From Ehrlichia ruminantium str. Welgevonden (lineage in GTDB: Bacteria; Pseudomonadota; Alphaproteobacteria; Rickettsiales; Anaplasmataceae): a stretch of DNA of 64,000 nucleotides. Location: assembly GCF_000026005.1 (NCBI RefSeq), contig NC_005295.2, positions 1,418,655 to 1,482,654 of the forward strand, in the 5' to 3' direction. Within the stretch, counting starts at the first letter, position 1. Each line of letters starts with the position of its first letter. Made by a program: the position numbers and the translations under genes. The notes under the pieces were generated by a model, which did not search any database, was not told the origin of the DNA, and saw nothing but the letters and a program-made list of their open reading frames with translations. Below, one piece after another: positions 42,148 to 51,941 of this stretch.

Positions 42148-42819
42148 TTATAAGATAAAATTAACTATGTCATCTGAAGTACTTTCCCATTTGTTAGCAT
42201 TATCTTTAACATATTGCTGAACATATACTAATTTACCTGTATACTCATAAATAAATTTCACTATATCATTAATATTAGTATCAGTTTTATTGTTAACACT
42301 TAGCACAATCTTCACATCGATATCACCTAACACTTTAAGTACCGTCAATGTATGACTAATGCTCCCTAAGTAAGAACCAATAACTAAAATTACTTTTATT
42401 TTTAAATCTTGTATTAATTCCAAGCAAGTCTTCTGATCAGTAATAGGAGACATAACACCACCAACACCTTCTATTAATAGATAATCTATATCTTGATTAA
42501 TATGTGTATAACAGAATTTAAAAATTTCATTATAATCTAATTTAATATTTTCCAGCCTAGCAGCTATATTAGGAGCATGAGGATAAGATAGCCTCCAAGG
42601 AGAAATTCTATTGATGTTATGAGTATTGCAATCCACATCTAAACTACATAATATTTTGCTTGTATCATTACTCATAATTTCCACATCATTCCACCCACTT
42701 ATTATAGGTTTTATTGCATGTACTGTTTTACAATTTTTTCGTAAATGCCAGCACAGTACTGTAGTAATAAAAGTTTTACCTATACCAGTACCACATGATG
42801 TAATAAAATAAGCTGACAT
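42148..42819 (-). CDS. bioD: Dethiobiotin synthetase
   Basis: BioD closes the ureido ring of dethiobiotin from diaminopelargonic acid, CO2 and ATP. The 223-residue protein has the P-loop TSCGTGIGKTFITT (residues 7-20) and the family motif AIKPIISG (about 36-43). LLIEGVGGVMSPI is the BioD signature. Length is normal. Ehrlichia is known to keep biotin synthesis genes, at scattered sites. It is divergent from ftsY across an 82-bp gap. Confidence 0.95.
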   Translation of the reverse strand: MSAYFITSCGTGIGKTFITTVLCWHLRKNCKTVHAIKPIISGWNDVEIMSNDTSKILCSLDVDCNTHNINRISPWRLSYPHAPNIAARLENIKLDYNEIFKFCYTHINQDIDYLLIEGVGGVMSPITDQKTCLELIQDLKIKVILVIGSYLGSISHTLTVLKVLGDIDVKIVLSVNNKTDTNINDIVKFIYEYTGKLVYVQQYVKDNANKWESTSDDIVNFIL

Positions 42820-42901
42820 TTAATACAGTGAACCTTATAATTTACTTAATACTAACTGATAAACACTGAACTCACAACAAAACACTAAGGAAAATTGAGC
42901 T

Positions 42902-43831
42902 ATGACAGATAACCAAGGATTTTTCAGCAATATCAAAAAAAGTCTATTTAAAACTTCATCAAAATTAAGTGATGGAATTAAAAAAATTTTTTCCAATAGT
43001 AAAAAAATCAATCAAGAAACTTTAGAAGAATTAAAGGAATTACTGATTACAGCAGATATTGGATATGAAAATGCATCATTATTAATAAAAAAAATTGCAG
43101 AAGCAAAATTTGATGAAGTAACTGATCATACAATAAAGCAAAAACTAGCAGAAGAGATAGAAAATATTTTATTACAAGTTGAAAAACCTTTTTCTATAAT
43201 AAAAAAACCACATGTAATTATGATATGTGGAACTAATGGAAACGGTAAAACAACAACAGTAGGTAAATTAGCATATAAATTTAAGAATAATGGAAAAAGT
43301 GTATTAGTTGCAGCGTGTGACACATTTCGTGCAGCAGCTACAGAACAACTTACAGTATGGTCACAAAAAGTAGATTTTCCCATTGTAACAAGTACACAAG
43401 GATCAGATGCAGCAAGTGTAGCATATCAAGCCATGCAGCAAGCTTTAAAAAATGAAATAGATATTTTACTTGTTGATACTGCAGGAAGATTACACAACTA
43501 TAAAAATCTAATGGAAGAATTAGCAAAAATTAAACGAATTATAGGTAAACACGATAATGAAGCACCACATGATGTAGTATTAATACTAGACGCAACAACT
43601 GGGCAAAACGCTCTTAATCAAGTCGAAGTTTTTTTACAATTTGTAAACATTAGTGGACTTGTTATCACAAAACTGGATGGTACAGCAAAAGGTGGAGTAG
43701 TAATAAGAATAGCACAAAAATATAAATTGAATATTCATGCAATAGGAATAGGAGAACAGGTAGAAGATCTTAAAGATTTCTCCGCTAAAGAGTTCACTGC
43801 TGGACTTTTAAATATGGATAACATATTGTAA
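42902..43831 (+). CDS. ftsY: Signal recognition particle receptor FtsY
   Basis: FtsY is the membrane receptor for SRP-bound ribosomes during co-translational insertion of membrane proteins. The 309-residue protein has an N domain (about residues 5-95) and a GTPase G domain. The latter carries GTNGNGKTTTVGKLA (about 111-125), DTFRAAATEQL, DTAGR and TKLDGTAKGG. The acidic A domain of larger FtsY proteins is absent, as in most alphaproteobacteria with about 300-residue forms. Confidence 0.97.
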   Translation: MTDNQGFFSNIKKSLFKTSSKLSDGIKKIFSNSKKINQETLEELKELLITADIGYENASLLIKKIAEAKFDEVTDHTIKQKLAEEIENILLQVEKPFSIIKKPHVIMICGTNGNGKTTTVGKLAYKFKNNGKSVLVAACDTFRAAATEQLTVWSQKVDFPIVTSTQGSDAASVAYQAMQQALKNEIDILLVDTAGRLHNYKNLMEELAKIKRIIGKHDNEAPHDVVLILDATTGQNALNQVEVFLQFVNISGLVITKLDGTAKGGVVIRIAQKYKLNIHAIGIGEQVEDLKDFSAKEFTAGLLNMDNIL

Positions 43832-44962
43832 TTTAATAGCAACTTTGCTTGTAAAGCAGTATTCTTCTTGCATTTACTGTTTAGTTTAATATTAACTCAT
43901 TGCTATTAGACATTTATTTTTTCCTAATTCAATTGATGTAATATAAAAATTTCTCGTTGCTACTAATTTTTAGTTCTCTTGTAACAAAAATTCTACTGAG
44001 TTGATACAATCATAATATAACAATAAGTTTCTATTCATACAGAAAAAATTTTTTTCTGTACACTACTTAAAAATAAAAAAAAGTACTATACAAGCAATAC
44101 TAAAAACACATCAGTTTATATCATAGTAAGTAAATAAGATAGAAACTTTGTAATATTTGCAATAAAATCAATAATATATTATGTTAAACTAACATACAGG
44201 AAATATTACGTTTTCACTCTTTTAAAAAAGAAATTCATATTCATTTATACTATAAGTAGTTTAGAGTATTTACATGAAAGATCATGATATAATAGAGTAT
44301 ATTATCAAGTAATCTATTAAATCTGGTTGAATATATAATAATATTTTCAGAATATTAGATACCTACACTATTAGTTTATCATTTAACATCCTAACAAAAT
44401 TAATTTTAACATTGAATCTATGATATTTTTACATATTAAGTCTTAATTTACACAACATGTAAAACACATTTTGTATAAATTAAGAAAGTACATAAATTTA
44501 GGTAACTATATTAAAATCTCATTATAACAAACAATAACCTAGCGATTATTATATATACCTACACACAAAATAGGTAACACCAGTTTTTTAGTAGATATGG
44601 GAAATCTACTTTATAAATTCAGAATTTAAGTAAAACTGTTATATTTAAGTAACATGTAGTAAACTAATAAACATAATCACATTAAAATACAGTTATAATA
44701 TATCATCTATAAATATTTGATACCAATAAGTATTGCTAACTATTATTTGAAAAATATCAGGCATTTTTGTAAATACAATAATCCATAAATTAAATCCAAT
44801 TTAAATAAACAACAAACTTATACGAAATTAAAAATAATTATATTTGTAATCTATAAACACTCACATACAAATCAGTAACACAATCCTATTTATCTTGTTT
44901 ACATAAGATATAAAGCTTGTTTTGTAAGTTAAAAAAACTTATAAGTGAAGGAGTAGTTATAT
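43832..44962. other. Intergenic region after ftsY
   Basis: There is no gene. It includes a 23-bp perfect palindrome at 44038-44060 (TACAGAAAAAA-T-TTTTTTCTGTA). A stretch at about 44350-44385 closely resembles 21875-21910. Confidence 0.4.
44038..44060. repeat. 23-bp perfect palindrome
   Basis: Two 11-bp arms (TACAGAAAAAA / TTTTTTCTGTA) flank one central T, about 207 bp behind ftsY. It could act as a bidirectional terminator-like hairpin; distance from ftsY makes this uncertain. Confidence 0.6.
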
Positions 44963-45374
44963 TAATCAAGTATTCCATTACTCATTTATTCATAATGACT
45001 CTAGAAAATCTCCTACATTACAAGCAAGATATATAGAAAAATATAAACACCCAGCTAAATTTTTTTCTTATTCACAATGAAAACCTTTAACTTATTTCAA
45101 AATTAAAAACTATTAAAGTATACTCCTACAATAATGTAGCACTAATCTCTTATCCATGAAAATTCTATCACCATTTTACAAACTTAAACACTTACACCAA
45201 TGCCACACAACACTAAATATTAATCAAATATTCTTCAATTAACTTATTCATAATGACTCTAGAAAATCTCCTACATTACAAGCAAGATATATAGAAAAAT
45301 ATCAACACCCAGCTAAATTTTTTTTCTTATTCACAATGAAAACTTTTAACTTATTTCAAAATTAAAAACTATTA
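44963..45374. repeat. Two direct repeats of about 153 bp, 258 bp apart
   Basis: Copies lie at 44963-45115 and 45221-45374. Shared landmarks include CATAATGACTCTAGAAAATC (44991 and 45249) and ATTACAAGCAAGATATATAG. The 105 bp between copies are not repeated after the second one, so this may be a truncated two-copy array. It lies in the 3' flank of icd. Confidence 0.88.
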
Positions 45375-45443
45375 ATTCTTATATAATATAAAAACTACTC
45401 TTTCTACTAATATCCTATACAAACACTTTAGTATTTTATAGTA

Positions 45444-46895
45444 CTACGTAAAAAATCCAGGTTGATCATCATACAGATAGAGCTTTTCCATTTTCACTAC
45501 ATTTATTTTCTTTTTATCTAATTCCAAAAGCAATTGATTCACATGGTCATTAGTGATTTCACTTTTACATTTCATATAAAATCTACAACATATTTGATCA
45601 ACATAAGAAAGATTTACAGTCGAAGATTCATCTGGCCAAATTTCCAATCCTTTACTATGAACTAATACAAGTTCTAACTGATCATGTTTTATATTTCGTA
45701 AATCAACAATCAATTGATTAAGATTCAGATCTATAACATCACAACCAATAGTAACATCCACACCAACCAAAATTTTATCGGAATAAGATGGCTGATATAC
45801 ATATGGCACACTTGTTGTACCACTTGTACTATTCATAATACTTAATACAGGTTTTTGTATGTGACAAGGAGATTGCCCAAAATTCTCAACCACAGCTTTA
45901 GCAAAATCCATAGTAGAAACTTTTTCTTTACTAATATTATCTTGGTAAATATCTGCTGTGTGAATTCCATCTTCTAAAGTTTTAAGAAATGCATTATGAA
46001 TTAATTCTGCTTCATTAAACTTCTTCAAATAAACTAGCATCTGTATTGCAGCACTCAATAAACCAGAAGGATTAGCTATATTTTTACCAGCTATATCTGG
46101 GGCTGATCCATGTACAGCCTCAAACATTGCATAATTGTCCCCTATATTGGCACTTCCTGCAAGACCAATCGATCCAGATAGTTCAGCAACTATATCAGAA
46201 ATTATATCACCATATAAATTAGTAGTTACTATAACATCAAAATTTTCTGGATTAGTAGCCACTCTTGCCATACCAATGTCAACAATATAATGATCAGATA
46301 TAATACTAGGATAACCCTCTGCAATTTTTGAAAAAGACTTATGAAATATGCCATCTGTCATCTTCATAATATTATCTTTTACCAAACATGTAACTTTTTT
46401 CCTATTATGAGTCATCGCATATTGAAAAGCATAATTACATATCCTTTCTGAACCTGATCTTGTTATTACTTTTAAACATTGATATGTATCACCAGTTAAT
46501 CTATGTTCTATACCAGTATAAGTATCTTCCTCGTTTTCTCTAATTATTACTACATTCAAATTAGGATATTTTGTTTTTATTACAGGATGATAAGAAATAC
46601 ATGGTCTAACATTTGCATATAGTCCCAACTTCTTTCTCAATGTAACATTTAAGCTTTTATGTCCTTGTCCCTGTGGGGTCATTGTAGGAGATTTTAGTAA
46701 TACCTTAGTTCTATGGATAGAATCCCAAGAAGAAGGAGCAATACCACAAGACCATTCTTTTTTATATAAATTGTGCCCCAGCTCTATAGTCTCTATAACC
46801 AAACCTGATTTAGCTTCACTTAAGATTAAAAGTACAGCTTCCATAATTTCTGGACCAATACCATCTCCATAAGCAACTGTTACTGGAATTGACAT
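45444..46895 (-). CDS. icd: Isocitrate dehydrogenase, long form
   Basis: This TCA-cycle enzyme oxidises isocitrate to 2-oxoglutarate. The 483-residue protein has GDGIGPEIMEAV at the N-terminus, the substrate motif RENEEDTYTGIEH and GDIISDIVAELSGSIGLAGSANIG. The cofactor region is AVHGSAPDIAGKNIANPSGLL. About 115 extra C-terminal residues (from about 370) form an added domain, as in the roughly 480-residue enzymes of Rickettsiales and Thermus. The Lys/Tyr versus Asp/Ile cofactor choice was not determined. It is divergent from the asd fragment. Confidence 0.95.
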   Translation of the reverse strand: MSIPVTVAYGDGIGPEIMEAVLLILSEAKSGLVIETIELGHNLYKKEWSCGIAPSSWDSIHRTKVLLKSPTMTPQGQGHKSLNVTLRKKLGLYANVRPCISYHPVIKTKYPNLNVVIIRENEEDTYTGIEHRLTGDTYQCLKVITRSGSERICNYAFQYAMTHNRKKVTCLVKDNIMKMTDGIFHKSFSKIAEGYPSIISDHYIVDIGMARVATNPENFDVIVTTNLYGDIISDIVAELSGSIGLAGSANIGDNYAMFEAVHGSAPDIAGKNIANPSGLLSAAIQMLVYLKKFNEAELIHNAFLKTLEDGIHTADIYQDNISKEKVSTMDFAKAVVENFGQSPCHIQKPVLSIMNSTSGTTSVPYVYQPSYSDKILVGVDVTIGCDVIDLNLNQLIVDLRNIKHDQLELVLVHSKGLEIWPDESSTVNLSYVDQICCRFYMKCKSEITNDHVNQLLLELDKKKINVVKMEKLYLYDDQPGFFT

Positions 46896-46994
46896 TTTAC
46901 TACTTCCTCATTTATTACAAAGTCTTATACAATCAGACTAACAAATCACTATATAAATTAACATAACATTAAACACAACAAGAAATATAATAAT

Positions 46995-47261
46995 TTGGTA
47001 TATAAAAACATAAAAATAGCAGTAGTAGATGCTACAGGAAATGTAGGGAGAGTTATTCTCAATGTTTTATTAGATAGTAAAATATTTTTCAACAGTAACG
47101 TTGTAGCATTAGCGTCAAAAAAATCTGTAGGAAAGAAACTAAGCTATGGAGACGCTATATTAGAAGCTCAAGACCTAGGAAGCTATGATTTTTATGGAAT
47201 AGATATAGCAATTTTCTCAGCTGAATCTTCAATATCTCAACAATATGCAACAATAAATTAA
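46995..47261 (+). pseudogene. asd: N-terminal fragment of aspartate-semialdehyde dehydrogenase
   Basis: The 88-codon frame matches only the first quarter of Asd (normally about 335-340 residues). Recognisable parts are KIAVVDATGNVGRVILNVL (family VGATGAVG, here with D for G), VVALASKKSVGKKLSYGD and DFYGIDIAIFSAESSISQQYA. The frame then ends at TAA before the AGCVVIDNSS region and the catalytic cysteine. I saw no continuation of Asd in any frame downstream. It begins with TTG. It is therefore a decayed or truncated copy that cannot be catalytic. Confidence 0.82.
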
Positions 47262-49052
47262 TTCAACACAGTTATAAAAAATATACAATAATTTAACTGT
47301 CTTTTATTTACAAAAATTTACACACTTCCAAAAAAATTATCTAACATTACAATATAGTAAAAAATATTTTTATAATGTAGAAACTAATAATAACTGACTT
47401 AATTTTCTCTAAATTTATCAAACTTTTATAACATTGTTTATATACAGTATAAAATTTTAGATTATACTTAAAATTAAGTAATCTTTATATAACAATCAAT
47501 ATTAAAATAATAATTTTTACAACCTTTAGAACACTGCATCAACAAATTACAATAATATACCACAAATAAAACTTATGCTTATTACCCCTATATGTGTAAT
47601 TTCAAAAGGTCCATAACGTAGAGTACAGATACACTGTTACTTACAATACTCATTATTTTATTATCTAAATTTTCAATATTTAATCCAACAATGCAATATT
47701 CAAACTTGATACTATATCATCCTAAGATTTTTCATTTATCCAAATCCAACAACAAGCAAATGTAGCACCATCAAACTATATTCACATCCATAAAAATAAC
47801 TACAACAATTATAGTATATATACAAATACTATAAGTTTCTATTCCTATTAACCACAGCAAGATGTTATCCAACAAATAATATGCAATGCCTTAATATACT
47901 TGATATTACAATATTGAATATATTCTGTAATTATCTGTTATAACTCTTTAAGTTTTTATATTGAAATTTATTAAAAAAATTTCCAAATAACATATGATAA
48001 TATTTTGGAGTATTTTTGACCACCTATGTCATATCAATTTGTAAAATATACTCGCTGCAAGAAAAGAAGATAAGAAAAATAACTAATATCTTTACAATAT
48101 AATATATGCTAACTAGCTGTATATATCTTTGATCTTGCAATTTACAATAGCAACATTAACATTACAATTGAGAAAATTCAGAATAAACAATAAATAAAAA
48201 CGTTACACATTACTAATGTTATATAAACCATACAAAGTATTTCATGCAACACTATATAGATAAAACACACACCTGAAAAGTATCATAGGGAAGAAAATAG
48301 TACCAGTAAAGACAATTCTTAGTAATACTATATTACTACATCACAGTTCAAAAAAAACAAGTTAATAAGTATAAATGACAGAAAAATTTAAAGATACATT
48401 ACTGATTACAAATCACTATGAATACTTTTATATAATACTTTAAATAATATCATGGGTCATATAAACAATAGCAGTAATACAATACTTTTACGATATAATG
48501 TAGAAAATCAAATATTACACATATAAATACAAAAACTTTAAACTAGGTTTAATTTATCAACAAATCACACCACACAACAGTAGCGAGTAAATATAATTTT
48601 CTAGTAACTCAATACTATAACATTACAGTCTAAATAACTAAACCTATCTTTTAAATAATGAAACATTAAAATTAGAATTTTAGTATAAAAATACTATTAA
48701 GAACTTATGCTACAAGTAATTATTCAGAGTATTTAAATACGAGTAACATCACATAAAATAAAACAACACATGTTAAAATCGTTTTCAATAATATAATTGC
48801 CATATTATAGTCTTTAGAACTAAACGTGATGGTAGTTAATATATTTAGCCACAAATGTATTAACTAGAATTACAGCACATATAAAACAATATTAAATTAT
48901 GTTAAATATAACATATATAAATACAATTTAATTACACATCAATAATACAAACAACTCCAACAAATACATTAATACACATAAAATACAATTGGAATAATAT
49001 TATGAAAGCATAAAAAGCAGTGTTATAATATAAACTTTTGAATATTTGTAGC
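47262..49052. other. Intergenic region, 1.8 kb
   Basis: The space behind the asd fragment could once have held the rest of that gene, but nothing Asd-like or otherwise protein-like remains visible. No RNA gene or tandem repeat was recognised. Confidence 0.4.
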
Positions 49053-50810
49053 ATGTTAAACTGTAATCTAGAAAACTCGGAATATATCGGAGTAACAGGA
49101 GCATTATGGAAACCATACGATGTAAATCTGAGAGATATTTTAACAATCAAGCAAAAATTTTACCTTTCTGAAATTGTTGCAAGAATATTATCTGCAAGAA
49201 AAATTAATATAGAAGAAATTAGTAATTTTTTATATCCAACTCTAAAATCATCTCTACCTAATCCTTTTCACATGTTAGATATGGATAAAGCAGTATACAG
49301 AATTTGTCATGCAATACATAATCGAGAAAACATAGTAATCTTTGGAGACTATGATGTAGATGGAGCAACATCATCTGCATTAATAAAACAATATCTATCA
49401 CAGATAGGAGTACCAACAACGATATATATTCCAGATCGTATATGTGAAGGATATGGACCAAATACACAGGCCTTACTAAAATTAAAAGAAATAGGAAATA
49501 GTCTATGTATAACCGTAGACTGCGGTACTATAGCACATGAACCAATATCCGCAGCAAAGTCAGTAAATCTTGATGTTATAGTTATAGATCATCATATAGG
49601 AATTAATACTTTACCAGATGCAGTTGCAGTAATCAATCCTAATCGCTTAGACGAAACATCCCCCTACACATATCTAGCAGGAGTAGGCGTATCTTTTTTA
49701 ATGTTAGTAGCACTACATAAAACTTTAAAAGAGCAAGGATTTTTTAAAAATAATCAAGAACCAAATTTAATAAATTATTTAGATTTAGTAGCACTAGGAA
49801 CTGTATGTGATGTTATGCCTATTATAGGACTAAATAGGACTTTTGTAAAACAAGGTCTAAAGATTATGACAACAAGACAAAATCTAGGCCTTAAAACATT
49901 ATCTGATGTAATTGGATTAGAGGAAAAGCCAAATATTTATCAACTGGGATTTAATATAGGACCACATATAAATGCAGGAGGAAGAGTAGGTAATGCTAGC
50001 CTAGGAGCAAGATTATTATCAACCAACAATGAAGAAGAAGCATTAGAAATTTCAGAAAAACTGCAAAATTTCAATTTAGAAAGAAAAACATTAGAAAATC
50101 AAAGCTTCAATGAAGCAGTAGAACAAATAGAAGCTACTATAATATCAAGCAATATAATTATTGCTACAGGAAATTGGCATCCAGGAATAATAGGTATTGT
50201 TGCAGGAAGATTAAAAGATAAATTTTTCTTACCAAGTATAGTAATATCACTTGAAAATGGTATTGGTAAAGCAAGTGCTAGGTCAATTCCAGATGTAGAT
50301 TTAGGCGCAGCTATTTTAGAAGCAAAAGCCCTCGGAATAATAATAGAAGGAGGAGGACATGCTATGGCTGCAGGATTTTCAATACAAGAAAATAAAATCA
50401 AAATATTACACGAGTTTCTATCACAAAAGTTCCATAATATCAATACACGAAAAGTATTTAAAGTAGACGGTATTGTCACTGCAGAAGCTATCAATTTAAA
50501 ATTATGGAAAGAATTACAATTTCTAGAACCATTTGGCATAGGTAATCCTGAACCAAGATTCATTCTCACAAATATCAGAATAAAAAATTCAGAAGTTATA
50601 GGAGAAAGTCATATCAGATGTTTAATTTACGATAACAAAACATTTATAAAAGGAATTTGTTTTAGATGTATCGGCACAGAATTGGGTACCACTTTACTAG
50701 AATGTACTACTACCACATTACTAGGAAAAATAAGTATAAATTACTGGAGAGGTAATGAGAATATACAATTTATAATAGAAGATGCTTTACAGCATAACCA
50801 AATAAGGTAA
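49053..50810 (+). CDS. recJ: Single-stranded-DNA-specific exonuclease RecJ
   Basis: RecJ degrades single-stranded DNA 5' to 3' in recombination and repair. The 585-residue protein has the DHH-family motifs in order: IFGDYDVDGATSSALI (motif I), TVDCGT (motif II), VIDHHIG (motif III) and GGGHAMAAGF of the DHHA1 domain, followed by an OB-like C-terminal domain. I place the start at the ATG at 49053 (MLNCNLENSEYIGVTG); an in-frame TTG lies 15 nt upstream. Length is normal. Confidence 0.96.
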   Translation: MLNCNLENSEYIGVTGALWKPYDVNLRDILTIKQKFYLSEIVARILSARKINIEEISNFLYPTLKSSLPNPFHMLDMDKAVYRICHAIHNRENIVIFGDYDVDGATSSALIKQYLSQIGVPTTIYIPDRICEGYGPNTQALLKLKEIGNSLCITVDCGTIAHEPISAAKSVNLDVIVIDHHIGINTLPDAVAVINPNRLDETSPYTYLAGVGVSFLMLVALHKTLKEQGFFKNNQEPNLINYLDLVALGTVCDVMPIIGLNRTFVKQGLKIMTTRQNLGLKTLSDVIGLEEKPNIYQLGFNIGPHINAGGRVGNASLGARLLSTNNEEEALEISEKLQNFNLERKTLENQSFNEAVEQIEATIISSNIIIATGNWHPGIIGIVAGRLKDKFFLPSIVISLENGIGKASARSIPDVDLGAAILEAKALGIIIEGGGHAMAAGFSIQENKIKILHEFLSQKFHNINTRKVFKVDGIVTAEAINLKLWKELQFLEPFGIGNPEPRFILTNIRIKNSEVIGESHIRCLIYDNKTFIKGICFRCIGTELGTTLLECTTTTLLGKISINYWRGNENIQFIIEDALQHNQIR

Positions 50811-50944
50811 AGTGATATTAATTATCATGATCTTCATTATCAAACACAAAAAGTTAGTAACAAGCATTCTACGCAGATATTCGAAAATATACTATTATAA
50901 CTAAGTATATAACAACTCAACTAAGCCCTAGTTCAAATACATTA

Positions 50945-51385
50945 TTAGTTTATATGACTAAAAAATAAATAATAAATTACTGAGAGTAGGATAAAAAACG
51001 GTAGATATACAAGCATCATTAATATAGGGAATAAAGTCTCACACATTAACTATGACATGATAAATTTTAAATATAATTCACACTACAAGATTAGTTATAT
51101 GACTAAAAAATAAATAATAAATTACTGAGAGTAGGATAAAAAACGGTAGATATACAAGCATCATTAATATAAGGAATAAAGTCTCACATATTAACTATGA
51201 CATGATAAATTATTAAATATAATTCACACTACAAGATTAGTTATGTGACTAAAAAATAAATAATAAATTACTGAGAGTAGGATAAAAAACGGTAGATATA
51301 CAAGCATCATTAATATAAGGAATAAAGTCTCACACATTAACTATGACATGACAAATTATTAAATATAATTCACATTACAAGTTGA
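50945..51385. repeat. Tandem array, three copies of a 145/146-bp unit
   Basis: The block starting TGACTAAAAAATAAATAATA occurs at 50955, 51100 and 51246. Further shared landmarks are CTGAGAGTAGGATAAAAAAC and CATTAACTATGACATGA. Copies are nearly identical (a few substitutions, 1-nt indels), so the array is recent. It contains no frame or hairpin of note and lies 135 bp behind recJ. Confidence 0.92.
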
Positions 51386-51405
51386 ATATCATTAAATTCA
51401 CAACA

Positions 51406-51428
51406 TAAAAAAGCCTATAATTAGGCTA
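51406..51428 (-). terminator. Intrinsic terminator, minus strand, without an associated gene
   Basis: Read on the minus strand this is AGCCTA-ATTA-TAGGCT followed by a T-run (TTTTTATG), the most classical terminator in the window. No minus-strand gene lies upstream of it (51430-54385), which suggests a non-coding transcript. Confidence 0.65.
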
Positions 51429-51600
51429 AAGTTAACAAATATAGCTAATACATAAAAATCTTCAATTAGTATATAAAGCTAAAAGATTATTGATATAAAT
51501 ACATTTAATACAATAAACATTACGGATAGAATGCACATTCTATCTAGTTTTACCATATAGATATGGTAACATAATCTTTAGTTTATATATGTATAATAAA
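51429..51600 (-). ncRNA. Candidate small RNA ending at the orphan terminator
   Basis: On the minus strand this stretch can form two strong hairpins (the palindromes at 51569-51550 and 51544-51525), then runs AT-rich into the terminator at 51428-51406. There is no reading frame of note. The 5' end is a guess; a promoter upstream of about 51600 was not identified with confidence. It is not recognisable as 6S RNA, tmRNA, RNase P RNA or SRP RNA. Confidence 0.35.
51525..51569. repeat. Two consecutive 9-2-9 palindromes
   Basis: GATAGAATG-CA-CATTCTATC (51525-51544) and TTACCATAT-AG-ATATGGTAA (51550-51569) are both perfect 20-bp dyads with a 2-bp spacer, their centres 25 bp apart. The sequences are unrelated, so each arose separately. 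They could be RNA hairpins or protein-binding dyads. Confidence 0.8.
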
Positions 51601-51941
51601 TATATTATTTTAGAATAAATTAAAAATATACCTTCATAATTAAGTAGGTGAGATATTTAGATATAGCAAAGTATGCTATAAAAATTAACTTCTAATAGAA
51701 TACCATGAAACCTATATTGGTATAATTATTTGCTATACCACAGTATATACAACATCAACAACATTTACTATATAATAAGCCACTACAGGAATTTTAATAC
51801 ATTTATATCATAACTCGATAGTAATATTCTTTAATCAACTAAAAAATTTATAGAATTTTCACAAAACTAATACAATACTATAGAGTTATATAAATACTTG
51901 TCTTATTAACTACTTAAATAACCTAAATACTACAGTTAGAA
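51601..51941. other. Upstream region of cca
   Basis: There is no gene; the cca promoter should lie here, but no clear pair was found. Confidence 0.35.

Noticed and set aside
47262-49052. Remaining part of asd in another frame
   Set aside because: I looked for the AGCVVIDNSS region and the catalytic-cysteine block in the sequence following the fragment and found nothing similar.
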